DNA of 64,000 bases from Diplonema japonicum (taxonomy: Eukaryota > Euglenozoa > Diplonemea > Diplonemida > Diplonemidae), in the NCBI GenBank assembly GCA_964019335.1, contig OZ025674.1, positions 558,001 to 622,000 on the forward strand. The letters are read 5' to 3'. Positions 1 through 8,745 of this stretch are shown one piece after another. The position numbers were made by a program, and so were the translations under genes. Below the pieces are notes generated by a model, which saw only the letters and a list, made by a program, of their open reading frames with translations, made no database searches and had not been told where the DNA came from. Positions within the stretch are counted from its first letter, which is position 1; every line of letters begins with the position of its first letter.

Positions 1-2
1 GT

Positions 3-1592
3 GAGAACGGGCTGTCTGTGTCCCCAATCACGGTCATGGACTCACCAGCCGTACCCATGCCGTCGGCATTAACGCCCCAGTTTTCAGCATCAGAGCCAAC
101 CTGCATGGGGAGGCCCAGACGAACCCCGTTGCCTCAGGTCTCTTGTAGGAGTTCACTTCCCTCCGTCTTGCACTTTTCTAGAGACTCTGCTTTGAGTGTT
201 TCACTCAGCACAAGCTTTGCAGAAAATGTTGCAAGCAGACCATTGAGTCAGGACAAGGCGGTAGAGGCCCAGTGCCATCCCATCGTGGACAGCAACACAA
301 GAGCCTGTACTGGAGATGCCAGAACACAGGAGCTCGTGCTAGAGATGTCCGAAAGTACGTGTGAGCAGTTTGGTGAAGTGCACAAAGGTCTGCAAGAACA
401 GGAGCCCAGCCAGGATCCAGCAGTGCGTGACACGGGGTGCTTGTTGGTGTCAAAAGACCAGCATGAAGTGGATGAAAGCACAGATGAGCAAGATGAAGAA
501 GAGGTTTTCAAATTAGCGCTCGCAAAGCACTTCCATAATAAGATATGTGTGAAGCGGGCTCTCCTTAGCTGGAAGAGGTTTCATGTAACACAAGTGCAGG
601 ATGTGCGTGCTGAGCGAGTGGTGAAACTACTCCGTCGTGGAAGGCACGTCGACTGCATGGGCACTGAATCACCAGTGTCGTCCGCAAGCGTACAGACAAG
701 TACCGACAGGGGCACAAGCCCTGCTACCTGTACAGAATCCAGTCAGTCAAGCACAAAGTACGACGTGTTCTCGCTGAAGGCGTCAAAAAGGAGGGAAAAG
801 AGGCTTCGTGCACGCGAGGAGCTCCAAAACAGATACCTGCATGCACTGGAGCAAAAGAAACAAGCAGATGAGATGCACCAGCAAGCACTTGAGGAGCAAG
901 CAACAAAGGAGAAGAAAGCTGCTCAATATGCAAAACGCGAGAAAAAGAAATCTGAGCTCGCCGCAAAGAAGGAGAAGGAAGAACGGAAGAAGGTTTTAAA
1001 GGCAAAGACAACCAAAGCTGTGCTGCACTACCACCGGGTTGTGGCTGGGAAGTGCCTAATGAGGTTGAGGAGCAATGTCGCAATGAGCAAGGCACTAAGG
1101 GAGGAAGCAGAGTGCAGGGGAAGGGCAGCAACGCTGCAGCGCTCAATGTGCGTGTGGAAAGATTCCTGTGAACAGTGGCGCAGGGTGCATATGATAAGCT
1201 TCGTGTTCAGGTGCATCACTTTGAGAAGGTTGTTGTTGCAGTGCTTCAAAAGGGGCTTCTTGAGGAGGTGGCGAGGTGTGGTCACTGCTAAGAAGCTGGA
1301 CGCAGTCAACGCCGCTCGTCTGGACCGCCAGAGAGTGCAGAGGATCGCCTTGGGACAGTGGCGCACCGCTTTGCACACTAAGAGTGCTAAGAGAGACCTG
1401 TCGGCAGCAAGGCAGGCCGATGAGCTGCTCTCTGCCTTCATGCATACCAAGAAACGTCGCCTGTTCACCTCTTGGAAGGACAAAGTGGCCGACAAGCTGA
1501 ACCAACAGCAGCGTCTGCAGTTCCGCAGGCGCATGGCCAACGCTATAAAGGATCTTGTGGGTGACGCGCACGCGCCGCTAGCTGTGCCGTAG
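3..1592 (+). CDS. SFI1-like centrin-binding repeat coiled-coil protein (5' partial)
   Basis: The frame is open to the left window edge. The first ATG is at 36, so the true N-terminus may lie outside. The first third is low-complexity and probably disordered. A very basic/acidic coiled coil rich in K, E and Q follows, encoded at about 780-1020. Five tryptophan units resembling SFI1 repeats are spaced about 30-40 residues apart in the second half: LLSWKRF near 571, VWKDSCEQW near 1154, FLRRWRG near 1256, ALGQWRTAL near 1345 and LFTSWKDK near 1461. SFI1 repeats bind centrin at basal bodies or centrosomes, so a basal-body or axonemal role is inferred. The assignment rests on the W-spaced pattern only, and a generic coiled coil is the alternative. 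Confidence 0.6.
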   Translation, partial: ENGLSVSPITVMDSPAVPMPSALTPQFSASEPTCMGRPRRTPLPQVSCRSSLPSVLHFSRDSALSVSLSTSFAENVASRPLSQDKAVEAQCHPIVDSNTRACTGDARTQELVLEMSESTCEQFGEVHKGLQEQEPSQDPAVRDTGCLLVSKDQHEVDESTDEQDEEEVFKLALAKHFHNKICVKRALLSWKRFHVTQVQDVRAERVVKLLRRGRHVDCMGTESPVSSASVQTSTDRGTSPATCTESSQSSTKYDVFSLKASKRREKRLRAREELQNRYLHALEQKKQADEMHQQALEEQATKEKKAAQYAKREKKKSELAAKKEKEERKKVLKAKTTKAVLHYHRVVAGKCLMRLRSNVAMSKALREEAECRGRAATLQRSMCVWKDSCEQWRRVHMISFVFRCITLRRLLLQCFKRGFLRRWRGVVTAKKLDAVNAARLDRQRVQRIALGQWRTALHTKSAKRDLSAARQADELLSAFMHTKKRRLFTSWKDKVADKLNQQQRLQFRRRMANAIKDLVGDAHAPLAVP

Positions 1593-1690
1593 CCACAGGG
1601 AGGGCAGATATTGTCATGATGCATGCACAAAGTGCCTGTACTTAGAATTAGATTTGTTTTTACCTTGATGTTATTCACCCGACGCATGCG

Positions 1691-1710
1691 CTTCTCATCT
1701 TCACACACAG
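1691..1710 (+). promoter_or_regulatory. Inferred trans-splice acceptor
   Basis: A pyrimidine-rich stretch ends in CACACAG eleven bases before the ATG at 1722. The same arrangement precedes most genes here. It favours 1722 over the upstream in-frame ATG at 1623 as the start of the next gene. Confidence 0.5.
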
Positions 1711-1721
1711 GATTGGATACG

Positions 1722-4700
1722 ATGACCGGTTTAGAGAAGTATCGCAAGTACGGCAGCCTTGCTGACGTAGGTACGAACCTTACTCAACTGAAGCCTAACA
1801 AGGTGCATGAGATCCTACAGCGCGCTAAAGAGGTTGGCGTCGACAAGATGATCATTCTCGGGACGTGCGTGACGAGCAGCACTGATGCAATGCGCATGGC
1901 CAACAACAAGAATTACCTCAGCCACGGTGTGGAGCTCTTCTTCACTGCAGGTGTGCACCCTTACGAAAGCAAGTCGTGGGACAGCAGCAGTAAAGATCTT
2001 CTCCGTAGGTGCCTCAAAGACAAGCGGTGCGTTGCCGTTGGCGAGTGCGGTCTGGATTACCACAACCAGGTTTCACCGATTGAAGTACAAAAGTGGGTTC
2101 TTGACTGTCAGCTGAAACTCGCAAGTGAGTTTAACCTCCCTTTGTATCTTCATGAGCGGGCCTTCTCTGGGAACGATGCTCAACGTGACCTTCTTGAAGC
2201 ACTGTCGTGCTACCCTGCCCTGTGCTACCAAAGCATCATCCATTGCTTCGACTCCACACCTGAGGCTTTGGAGAAGTACCTTTCTCTGCACATGCGGATC
2301 AGCATAAGTGGTCTGGTGGGCTCCACTCGCAAGGGTGAGCGGCTCAGGAACACCCTAAAGACAGTGCGTCCGCCCCTTTCTTCAATCATGATAGAAAGCG
2401 ACACGCCATACCTGCGCCCTGACAACCTCCCTGCCACCTTCACTCTCAAGGGTAGCGAACCGGCTATGCTGCCCTTGATCATCGACATGGTAGCTGAGTG
2501 TCTTCAAGAGGACCCTGAAGTTGTTGCTGCCACAACTTCCAAAACGGCCCTCTCTTTCTTTTGCTTGGATAAGGCATTCTCGGAACCTGCTGCTCTGAAG
2601 CCTCATTCCTTGCAAACTGGGCAGGCGACACAGAACCACTGTCCGGTGAACGCCCCCCGCATCATCCTGCCTCTTGCCCTTGCCAAATTGTGCCGCACAC
2701 TGCGAAGCGCTTCCATTGACTGCCTGCTGTTGTCGCATGACGATATTGCGTCCCTTCTCACGATAGGCCAGAAGGAAGACAGAGTTGTGCTCCTGAAGCC
2801 AGAGGTGAAGCTTCCCAGTCATTTGTGTGTTGAGCAGCCGCTGTTCAGGCTCAAGTGCCTCAACCCGGGCACGCAGTTCAAGGAAGTGATCAAGGAGTTC
2901 GATATCAAGCTCACAAAGGAGGACTTCGAGCTGCATCGCAGGTGTGGGGTGTGCAACAAATGCGTTTGGATGGAAGACACACCAGACAAGGCAGAAGGGT
3001 ACGTTGAGGACAGCACCAGGCTCATGTTCAGCGTGCTGATGAGATGCCAGTTCTGCAACAGAGTTTACTGGCCACAGAACGATTACGATACATGCCTTAA
3101 CAATCTATTTGCCTTACTCAAAACGCCTCACAACGACTCCGACGAGGGCAAGAAGCAGGCTGACTACGTTGTAAGACAGGCAACTCAGCAGCAGCGCTCG
3201 AACTGCCTCATGTGGAATGGGAAAGCCGGGAGCTGTACAGAAGGAAACAGGTGCGAGTGGCGGCACAGCTCGAAGATAGTTGATGAGGTGCACGTCATCG
3301 TCACGCACAACATCTACGGGGTGCTTCTCATGAAGGGGAAGAGGTCCGGCGGTCCGTTGTGGGAGGTGCCAAAGGGGCGTCTCGAGAGCAGTGACCCGCC
3401 CTTGCAAGTGGCTCTCGGCGTCATCAAGAAAGAGCTTGGAATGGATGTCCCACCAGCTCGCGTGCACCAGGCAACTGACAGCTTGACTGGCAAGGCTCTC
3501 TCCTCTGGAAGACGTAAGTACTTCTGCCTGTACCTCAATGAGAATGACAGTAGTAGGAACCTTATGTGGACCAGGCCCGCTGATTCTGGTGAGCCTTTCT
3601 GGCTAGCCTCCTCGCGGCCTTTCTGCCTTGTGTCGGACTACGCACAGGCGGCACGTGTGGTAAAGAAGGGCTACAGAGGCGATGTCGACGGTGCCAATGC
3701 TCTGAAGAAGTTCTGCCCTCTGAACATTGCCAAGCGTGCAGACAGGTCCGCAGATGTAAAGGTTAGGATGCTTGACGCGAGCTCAGATCTCATGAACTTT
3801 GCGACGGCCTCTCTGGAAGAAGAAGCGGAAGCCAAACTGACAGGGATGATCAAAAAGCTTGGTGAGAAAGGTGTGCGCTGTGGCATGAACCGCGCCTTGT
3901 GGGAAACTAAAGCGCCTATAGCAAAGCTGCAGTGCACGACGCGGCAGGTGATGAGCAGCAATGCGGCCAAGGTGCAATCAGAGATCCTGTTGAAATGGGC
4001 TGAGCAGGAGCGGTGTTCCACACCACCAGAAGCGTTGCAGGTGTTGCAAGCTATTCGTGGGAGCTCCGCTGAGCTGTGGGGTGCAGAGGTGGAGAGCGTT
4101 GACCTGTTCGGCAGCACTGTGACAGGCATCGCTACGGCAGGTGGGGATGTGGACGTCTGCCTGAGGTTGAAGAGCATGCTGTGCTTGGGCATGAAGCACG
4201 CTGTAGAAGGTAAAGAAAGAGAGAAAGAATGTGAGGCATTAGTGCAGCTTTCGAAGCACTTAGTGTCACAAGGCATCCTGACGGAGACAGACACCATTCT
4301 GTCAGCACGCGTCCCTGTGATCACAGGAACCATCGCAGGACGAAAGACTGACATCACATTGCGTTACCTGGGTGTCATGAACACAGAGTTGCTGGTGTCG
4401 TATTTCACGCGCTACGAGTGGCTGGTTCCGGTGTGCTTCGTCGTGAAGAACCTTGCCGTGTGGTGCGGCGTGAAGGGCAGCGACGTCGGGTTGTTTTCTT
4501 CGTACGGACTAGTGCTGATGGTGTTGTACTGCTGCATGAAAAAGGGGCTCGTTAGTAAGGAGGACCTGCCCAGAGACAACAATAAGTGTGACGTGGCTCA
4601 TGTTCTGGAGATGTTCCTTGCGTACTACGGGTGGGAACATAGCTACACACAGGAGGCGGTTTGCATCCAGAACCTGTGCATGGCAAAGAAGGACGTAGAC

Positions 4701-4874
4701 TTGCCGAAAACACCCATGATGCTGCTTGACCCCCTTGAGCCAGATGTCAACCTGTGCCGCACTATGAAGGACGCCCAGCTCGACGATGTGGTCCGCCGCT
4801 TCAAGCTCGCACACTACACACTGGCAACTAGCACTCTTGCCAAGCAGCTGACCAATGGTTTAATGTTGGACTGA
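1722..4874 (+). CDS. Five-domain RNA-processing fusion: TatD, Mut7-C-like, CCCH, Nudix-like, TUTase/ncPAP
   Basis: Single-exon protein of 1,050 aa. Residues ~10-290 are a TatD-family metal-dependent nuclease (ADVGTNLT, GVHPY, GECGLDYH, HCFDS, ESDTPYL), with metal ligands apparently intact. Residues ~310-460 resemble the Mut7-C RNase fold followed by its zinc ribbon (CGVCNKC ... CQFCNRVYW). The family's acidic active-site positions look replaced (ILPLALAKL, VVLLKP), so this unit is probably an RNA/zinc-binding relic. A CCCH finger (C-x9-C-x5-C-x3-H) lies at ~494-514. A Nudix-like domain at ~520-600 has a degenerate box (GRLESSD ... KKELGM). Residues ~790-1050 are a nucleotidyltransferase with LFGS, the DVDV Asp pair, a third Asp in KTDITL, and a PAP-associated region. 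It probably tails and trims RNA. The upstream ATG at 1623 is in frame but precedes the inferred acceptor. Confidence 0.85.
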   Translation: MTGLEKYRKYGSLADVGTNLTQLKPNKVHEILQRAKEVGVDKMIILGTCVTSSTDAMRMANNKNYLSHGVELFFTAGVHPYESKSWDSSSKDLLRRCLKDKRCVAVGECGLDYHNQVSPIEVQKWVLDCQLKLASEFNLPLYLHERAFSGNDAQRDLLEALSCYPALCYQSIIHCFDSTPEALEKYLSLHMRISISGLVGSTRKGERLRNTLKTVRPPLSSIMIESDTPYLRPDNLPATFTLKGSEPAMLPLIIDMVAECLQEDPEVVAATTSKTALSFFCLDKAFSEPAALKPHSLQTGQATQNHCPVNAPRIILPLALAKLCRTLRSASIDCLLLSHDDIASLLTIGQKEDRVVLLKPEVKLPSHLCVEQPLFRLKCLNPGTQFKEVIKEFDIKLTKEDFELHRRCGVCNKCVWMEDTPDKAEGYVEDSTRLMFSVLMRCQFCNRVYWPQNDYDTCLNNLFALLKTPHNDSDEGKKQADYVVRQATQQQRSNCLMWNGKAGSCTEGNRCEWRHSSKIVDEVHVIVTHNIYGVLLMKGKRSGGPLWEVPKGRLESSDPPLQVALGVIKKELGMDVPPARVHQATDSLTGKALSSGRRKYFCLYLNENDSSRNLMWTRPADSGEPFWLASSRPFCLVSDYAQAARVVKKGYRGDVDGANALKKFCPLNIAKRADRSADVKVRMLDASSDLMNFATASLEEEAEAKLTGMIKKLGEKGVRCGMNRALWETKAPIAKLQCTTRQVMSSNAAKVQSEILLKWAEQERCSTPPEALQVLQAIRGSSAELWGAEVESVDLFGSTVTGIATAGGDVDVCLRLKSMLCLGMKHAVEGKEREKECEALVQLSKHLVSQGILTETDTILSARVPVITGTIAGRKTDITLRYLGVMNTELLVSYFTRYEWLVPVCFVVKNLAVWCGVKGSDVGLFSSYGLVLMVLYCCMKKGLVSKEDLPRDNNKCDVAHVLEMFLAYYGWEHSYTQEAVCIQNLCMAKKDVDLPKTPMMLLDPLEPDVNLCRTMKDAQLDDVVRRFKLAHYTLATSTLAKQLTNGLMLD

Positions 4875-5046
4875 ATTACTTCGCACAGCCAGCCCTCCGC
4901 CCCACCACTATCTTGGAGGCGTTTGAGGGCAGCTGTGTGCTTCAAATTCATATCTGCTGTGATGCTTCTCTTTTCCCTCGTTTTTTTCTCTGTTCTCCCT
5001 GCTCCCAATGTTTAAGACAAAGCACACAGCAACTATATCATTCGAG

Positions 5047-6089
5047 ATGCCGAGAGGACCCCCGCAAGCAGCGATCCCGGAGACGGTGGCCACTACCGAC
5101 AACCTTCCGCCTGCAGATGTAGTGTCGCCGTTTGGCAGTTCGGTATGCAGTGCTTTGGTGTTATATAATTTCCCCCCTTCTTAGCAAATGTTCGTGACGG
5201 CGCCATTCACGGCAGGGCCGCACTATGTGAACGAATGGGAGCAGGAGGAGGGTGAGAGCAACAGCAGCAACGAGCTCTCGCTGCAGACCTCGACAGTGGT
5301 GGAGAAGGTAGTGACAACCACCACCACCACCACCACAACCATGGGCACCACCACCACCACTGACACCATTAAGAACGTCAACGTGGTGCAGAAGACTGAT
5401 GCTTCGACCTCCACCAGCATGGGCCCCTTCAGGGCCATTACTGCTCCTGCTTACACCCAATGGGACCAAGCGAATGAGGAGTGGGACAACAACGACGACG
5501 GGCTCCTCGCCAGTGCCGACAACCTTGGTATACAAAAGATCACTACCACTACTACCTACTTTAGGCGACATTGGCTTCGAGGAAGACGACCGCCCTGTGC
5601 TTACCGCCCCAGCACACACTGCCATGGACTATGTCCCTGAGCTCCTCAGAACAGAGAAGGAGAACGCACAAAGGAACCTCCACGCGGCGTGGCAGCGTCT
5701 CCCCCCCGAGTGCACCATGGGGTATGCAGCACAACTCATTATGTACTTTTTTAAGGCCTGGCTCACAGACACCTATGGTTCCCATGGTGAACCCCTTCAT
5801 GGTGGTCAACCCTTTCCTCCCTCAGATGTTCATGCCCCAGATGATGGTGGCGGGGCAGCAGATGCCGCAGCCCCTTATGCCCATGGCTGATCCCATCCAA
5901 CCACAGGAGGGTTCAGAGGAGGCGAAGGAGCCGAAGAAGAGGAGAAGGAGAAGGAGGCACAGGGGCAGAGGGAGAAGGGGAAGGGGGAAGAAGAAGCAGG
6001 ACGCCGAGGGAGAGGGTGAGGGTGCCGATGGCGAGCAGCCGCCGCTGGAGGACGATCTCTCAGATGAAGAATCCGAGGAGTGCGAGTAG
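5047..6089 (+). CDS. Thr-rich, Met/Pro-rich protein with basic Arg/Lys tail (4 exons)
   Basis: Exons 5047-5142, 5185-5527, 5565-5721 and 5756-6089 join to 309 aa. The introns are 42, 37 and 34 nt (phases 0, 1, 2), starting GTATG or GTATA and ending in AG, and the frame is continuous across all three. Exon 2 contains a Thr run encoded by ACC repeats. Exon 4 has a Met/Pro/Gln-rich stretch, then a strongly basic tract of Arg, Gly and Lys at about 5936-5997 and an acidic C-terminus. The basic RGR/RRR tract suggests nucleic-acid binding (inference). I do not recognise a family. Low-complexity composition limits any homology call. Confidence 0.7.
5313..5361 (+). repeat. ACC trinucleotide repeat (coding)
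   Basis: Near-perfect ACC/CCA run inside exon 2 of the 5047-6089 gene. It encodes two threonine stretches separated by Met-Gly and is likely length-variable. Confidence 0.85.
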
Positions 6090-6270
6090 ATTGTGTTTTA
6101 AAATTGTCTTTCTACATTCTTTTTCTTTTTTGCGGGTCGTTGCTAACACTTCTTCCCCATCATAGTGAATTTCTTCCCCCTCCCCCTCCCATCCCATCCC
6201 ATCCCCCACCATCCTCATCTTTCCATTTGTTTTTGCTGCGCCCGGTGGTCTTGCGGTGCTTGTCGTTTGT

Positions 6271-6300
6271 ATTTTATTTTTATTTTTATTTTTATTTTTA

Positions 6301-6331
<31 letters not shown>

Positions 6332-6332
6332 T
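6271..6332. repeat. Period-6 ATTTTT tandem repeat
   Basis: About ten near-perfect copies of ATTTTT in the 3' flank of the 5047-6089 gene. Noncoding simple-sequence DNA. Confidence 0.9.
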
Positions 6333-6424
6333 CACATTTTTTTTTCTTTACTAACCAGCTGCTTTTCATGTCTTGTGTTATATGTCTCTTTGCCTCTGAG
6401 TCATCTTTATCCTATGTATTACCA

Positions 6425-6552
6425 GTAGCCGTGGTATCCCAGTACTACCGGTCTTCTGGCTACATGGGTAAAGAGCGAAGGTGCGCCCCTTTCCTGTCCG
6501 CACCGAGAGGCTGCTCCTGTTGCACGTGGCGGCTGTAAGCCCAGCTGCCACG
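6425..6552 (+). ncRNA. Candidate structured RNA: three consecutive hairpins
   Basis: Three stem-loops stand in a row within otherwise simple-sequence DNA. Stem 1: 6425-6436 (GTAGCC then GTGGTA) pairs with TACTAC at 6443-6448 (one G-U) and, across a bulge, GGCTAC at 6458-6463. Stem 2: GGTGCG 6480-6485 with CGCACC 6499-6504. Stem 3: CGTGGC 6525-6530 and GCT 6532-6534 with AGC 6543-6545 and GCCACG 6547-6552. The block is GC-richer than its flanks. No tRNA B box or snRNA signature is recognised, and a clear Sm site is not seen. The identity is unknown; it could be an snRNA, snoRNA or spliced-leader-like RNA. Confidence 0.3.
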
Positions 6553-6614
6553 AAGCATAGGCCGCGTCTCTTTGGTTTGCTTTGGCGTTAAGGGTGGGTG
6601 CCTTTTATTAATTC

Positions 6615-6784
6615 AAAAAAAAAAAAAAAGAAGAGGAAAAAAAAGAAAAAAAAAGGAAACAAGAAAAGAGAAGGTGCAACAGACACGGACATTAGAGGAG
6701 TGCAGGTTTTAGTTTTTCAAGAAATTTTCTCTCCCTCCTGGAAACAAAGAGGAAAAAAAAAAAGGAAAAAAAAAAAAAAAAAAA
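6615..6784. repeat. A-rich/poly-A tracts
   Basis: Two interrupted poly-A tracts (about 6615-6658 and 6753-6784) flank roughly 90 bases of mixed sequence. An open frame across them codes mostly lysine and is not a gene. Confidence 0.8.
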
Positions 6785-7614
6785 CGTGGAGAAGGGCCAC
6801 TGGATGCTGCCTGGCAGAAGGAAATGGATTGAGGTGAGGTTTTCTTTTTCTCTATTTTTTTTTTGTTTTAACAATATTATTGTCGAGACTAAAAACTAGT
6901 TGATGGCAGCGTAATGAGCTATTTTATTAGGTAAAATTCCGCTCGTGCGCCCAAACAAAGAAAATGTCAAGGGACGAGTTCGCGCATTGAGCAACAGAGG
7001 AAGGCAAGGGTGTGACCAAGTGATGGGTCTAATATATACTAACGTAAAGCCGAGTAACTAACCTCACAGTTCTTTTTTAACCTTTTAAACTTCTGTCGTG
7101 TTTATTTCTTTTTTAGCAAAGTGATGGCAAGCAGTTGGTAGGAAGGCCTTACCCTCTCCTTTACATAGTTCTATTTTTTATTGCCCCCCCATTCCACCTT
7201 TCCCCCCTGTTTTTCCCAACCAAGGTCGTGTCACGGAAAGTGACACATCATCTATTGTTTTCTTCAAATGTTGCAAGAAATAAAAGGTCCCATCTCCCCC
7301 ATGCACAAACAGAATTCTGAACACTAGCTTTTAATTTTTTATTGCCCGGGTTTTGTTTTTTGTTAATTTTCGGACTGAAAATTTGATAACTTCCACTTCT
7401 GTGTAAAGAAATCGGGTTTATACTTTTTTTTCTCTTTTCTTTCCCCCTCTATTTTTGGTAAATGCTCTTTACGTCTCTCAAACAGCAATATTTTACTTAC
7501 GAAAATCAATCTTTTTTGCTCCAAATGACCCATGACCCTACCCTATGTGCTGCCTAATTTTGTTCACGAACCGGAGGTGTCTAGCCGTTACTCCTGTTTG
7601 TTGAACGAGATCTT

Positions 7615-7866
7615 TTTGCACCCCCCCCCCTTGGGATTTATTTCAAGTGGAAATGTTTCTGTCATGCTATTTGATGCCGAAAGCCTTTATAACTACATTA
7701 GTCGTCGCTTTGCGGCATTTCCCCCCCCCTTTTTTTGTGCAGAGCTGGGAGTAATAGCTTGGCAGAATCATTCAAATGCTTTTTTTTTTTCATTTTTTGC
7801 CCCTTTCTTTGTCTTTTTACATCTTCCCCCCCCCCTTTTCCCCTCACACCCCCCCCCCTTTTTTTC
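7615..7866. repeat. Alternating C and T homopolymer runs
   Basis: Several runs of eight or more C or T residues lie upstream of the gene at 7930. The plus-strand pyrimidine bias may serve RNA processing of the downstream gene (inference). Confidence 0.7.
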
Positions 7867-7929
7867 TTTGAAGTTTTTATTATTGTGACATGTATATTCC
7901 TTCTTTCTTTAGCCACCCCATACAGTAAC

Positions 7930-8661
7930 ATGCTCCGCGATGCCTTGAGGAGGCAGCAGCGGGCCGCGGTGACTCTAGGGAAGATAAACCCTGTGCCGAT
8001 GCCTAGGGAGGTGGCGGCCCTGCGGATGGCCTTGTGGGGAAGGGATCGATGGATGGAAAAGAAGGCCGAGGAATATGAGGCAGAGTGCCCTCCCTTCAAC
8101 TGCAGCACGGTGCTTTATGGTCTGGACCTGCTCTGGCTGCGGACAAGAGGACAGCGTCACAGCGCCGAGTTCCTCAGGGAGCTTATCAAAGCAAACAACC
8201 CAGAGACTGTCAGCTTCGCTATCATCCATACTAGGCAGACGTACCGCTTGGGCCTTCGGGCAATACGGAAAATTGGCGACCCAGACTCCGAGATTTCATG
8301 GATAGTAGGGCACTACCTCTCCGGATGCACATCCAGAGTCGAGCTGACCCTCCACGGACTGCGTGCTGTGGTGCACAAGTGGCGCTTCCAGGCGCTGCTC
8401 TTTTTCGCCGTAGTTGGTTCCCTCTTCGCCTTCCTTACCAGAGAAGTCACCACAGACACGCCCCTCATCTTGCCAGCCCCGACCCCCCCTCCGGCCCCTT
8501 CGACACCCAAGCCTCCGCCACCCCTCATCACCTCTACCATCATTAATGTCGCCATACCAACAACGCTGGCCACCTTCATCTTCGGCCCGCAAGGTCTAGC
8601 CATCTCGTGCGGCGCAGCAGTGATGGGGTCGCTCATATCATCTATCGAGCTGCAAGAATAG
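7930..8661 (+). CDS. Hypothetical membrane protein, two C-terminal TM segments
   Basis: Single-exon 243 aa protein. The start is the first ATG after the CATACAG acceptor four bases upstream. The frame is open further left, but only through homopolymer DNA. The N-terminal ~150 residues are soluble and basic. Then come a hydrophobic segment (ALLFFAVVGSLFAFL, about residues 157-171), a proline-rich linker, and a second hydrophobic stretch near the C-terminus (TTLATFIFG ... AAVMGSLI). Hairpin membrane topology is likely. I do not recognise a family. Confidence 0.65.
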   Translation: MLRDALRRQQRAAVTLGKINPVPMPREVAALRMALWGRDRWMEKKAEEYEAECPPFNCSTVLYGLDLLWLRTRGQRHSAEFLRELIKANNPETVSFAIIHTRQTYRLGLRAIRKIGDPDSEISWIVGHYLSGCTSRVELTLHGLRAVVHKWRFQALLFFAVVGSLFAFLTREVTTDTPLILPAPTPPPAPSTPKPPPPLITSTIINVAIPTTLATFIFGPQGLAISCGAAVMGSLISSIELQE

Positions 8662-8745
8662 CCATAAGTAGCAGATACGGATTTTTTTCCAGTGAATTTG
8701 TTTATTTGTCAACCATCCACATCTCAGGGACTCAGGGGGCATGCC

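Larger units (their letters stand above)
6090..7929. other. 1.8 kb gene-free, low-complexity interval
   Basis: No convincing coding sequence on either strand. The stretch holds a period-6 T/A repeat, two A-rich tracts, a hairpin-rich block of ordinary composition (6425-6552), and many homopolymer T and C runs. The last 25 bases before 7930 carry the pyrimidine tract and CATACAG acceptor of the next gene. It presumably contains the 3' UTR of the upstream gene. Confidence 0.6.

Noticed and set aside
1623-1721. Upstream in-frame ATG of the TatD fusion, which would add a hydrophobic/basic N-terminus like a targeting peptide
   Set aside because: The CACACAG acceptor at 1710 lies after it, and other genes start at the first ATG after such acceptors. 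Kept only as an alternative.
1028-1747. Long minus-strand frames opposite coding regions (also 2382-2936, 3671-4357, 32592-33572 and others)
   Set aside because: They mirror strong plus-strand genes, lack family motifs and lie in codon-shadow frames.
6598-6837. Open frame across the A-rich tracts
   Set aside because: Almost all lysine from poly-A; no protein character.
7532-7888. 118-codon plus-strand frame in the gap
   Set aside because: Composition is dominated by Phe and Pro from T and C homopolymers; no acceptor-start pair and no family match.
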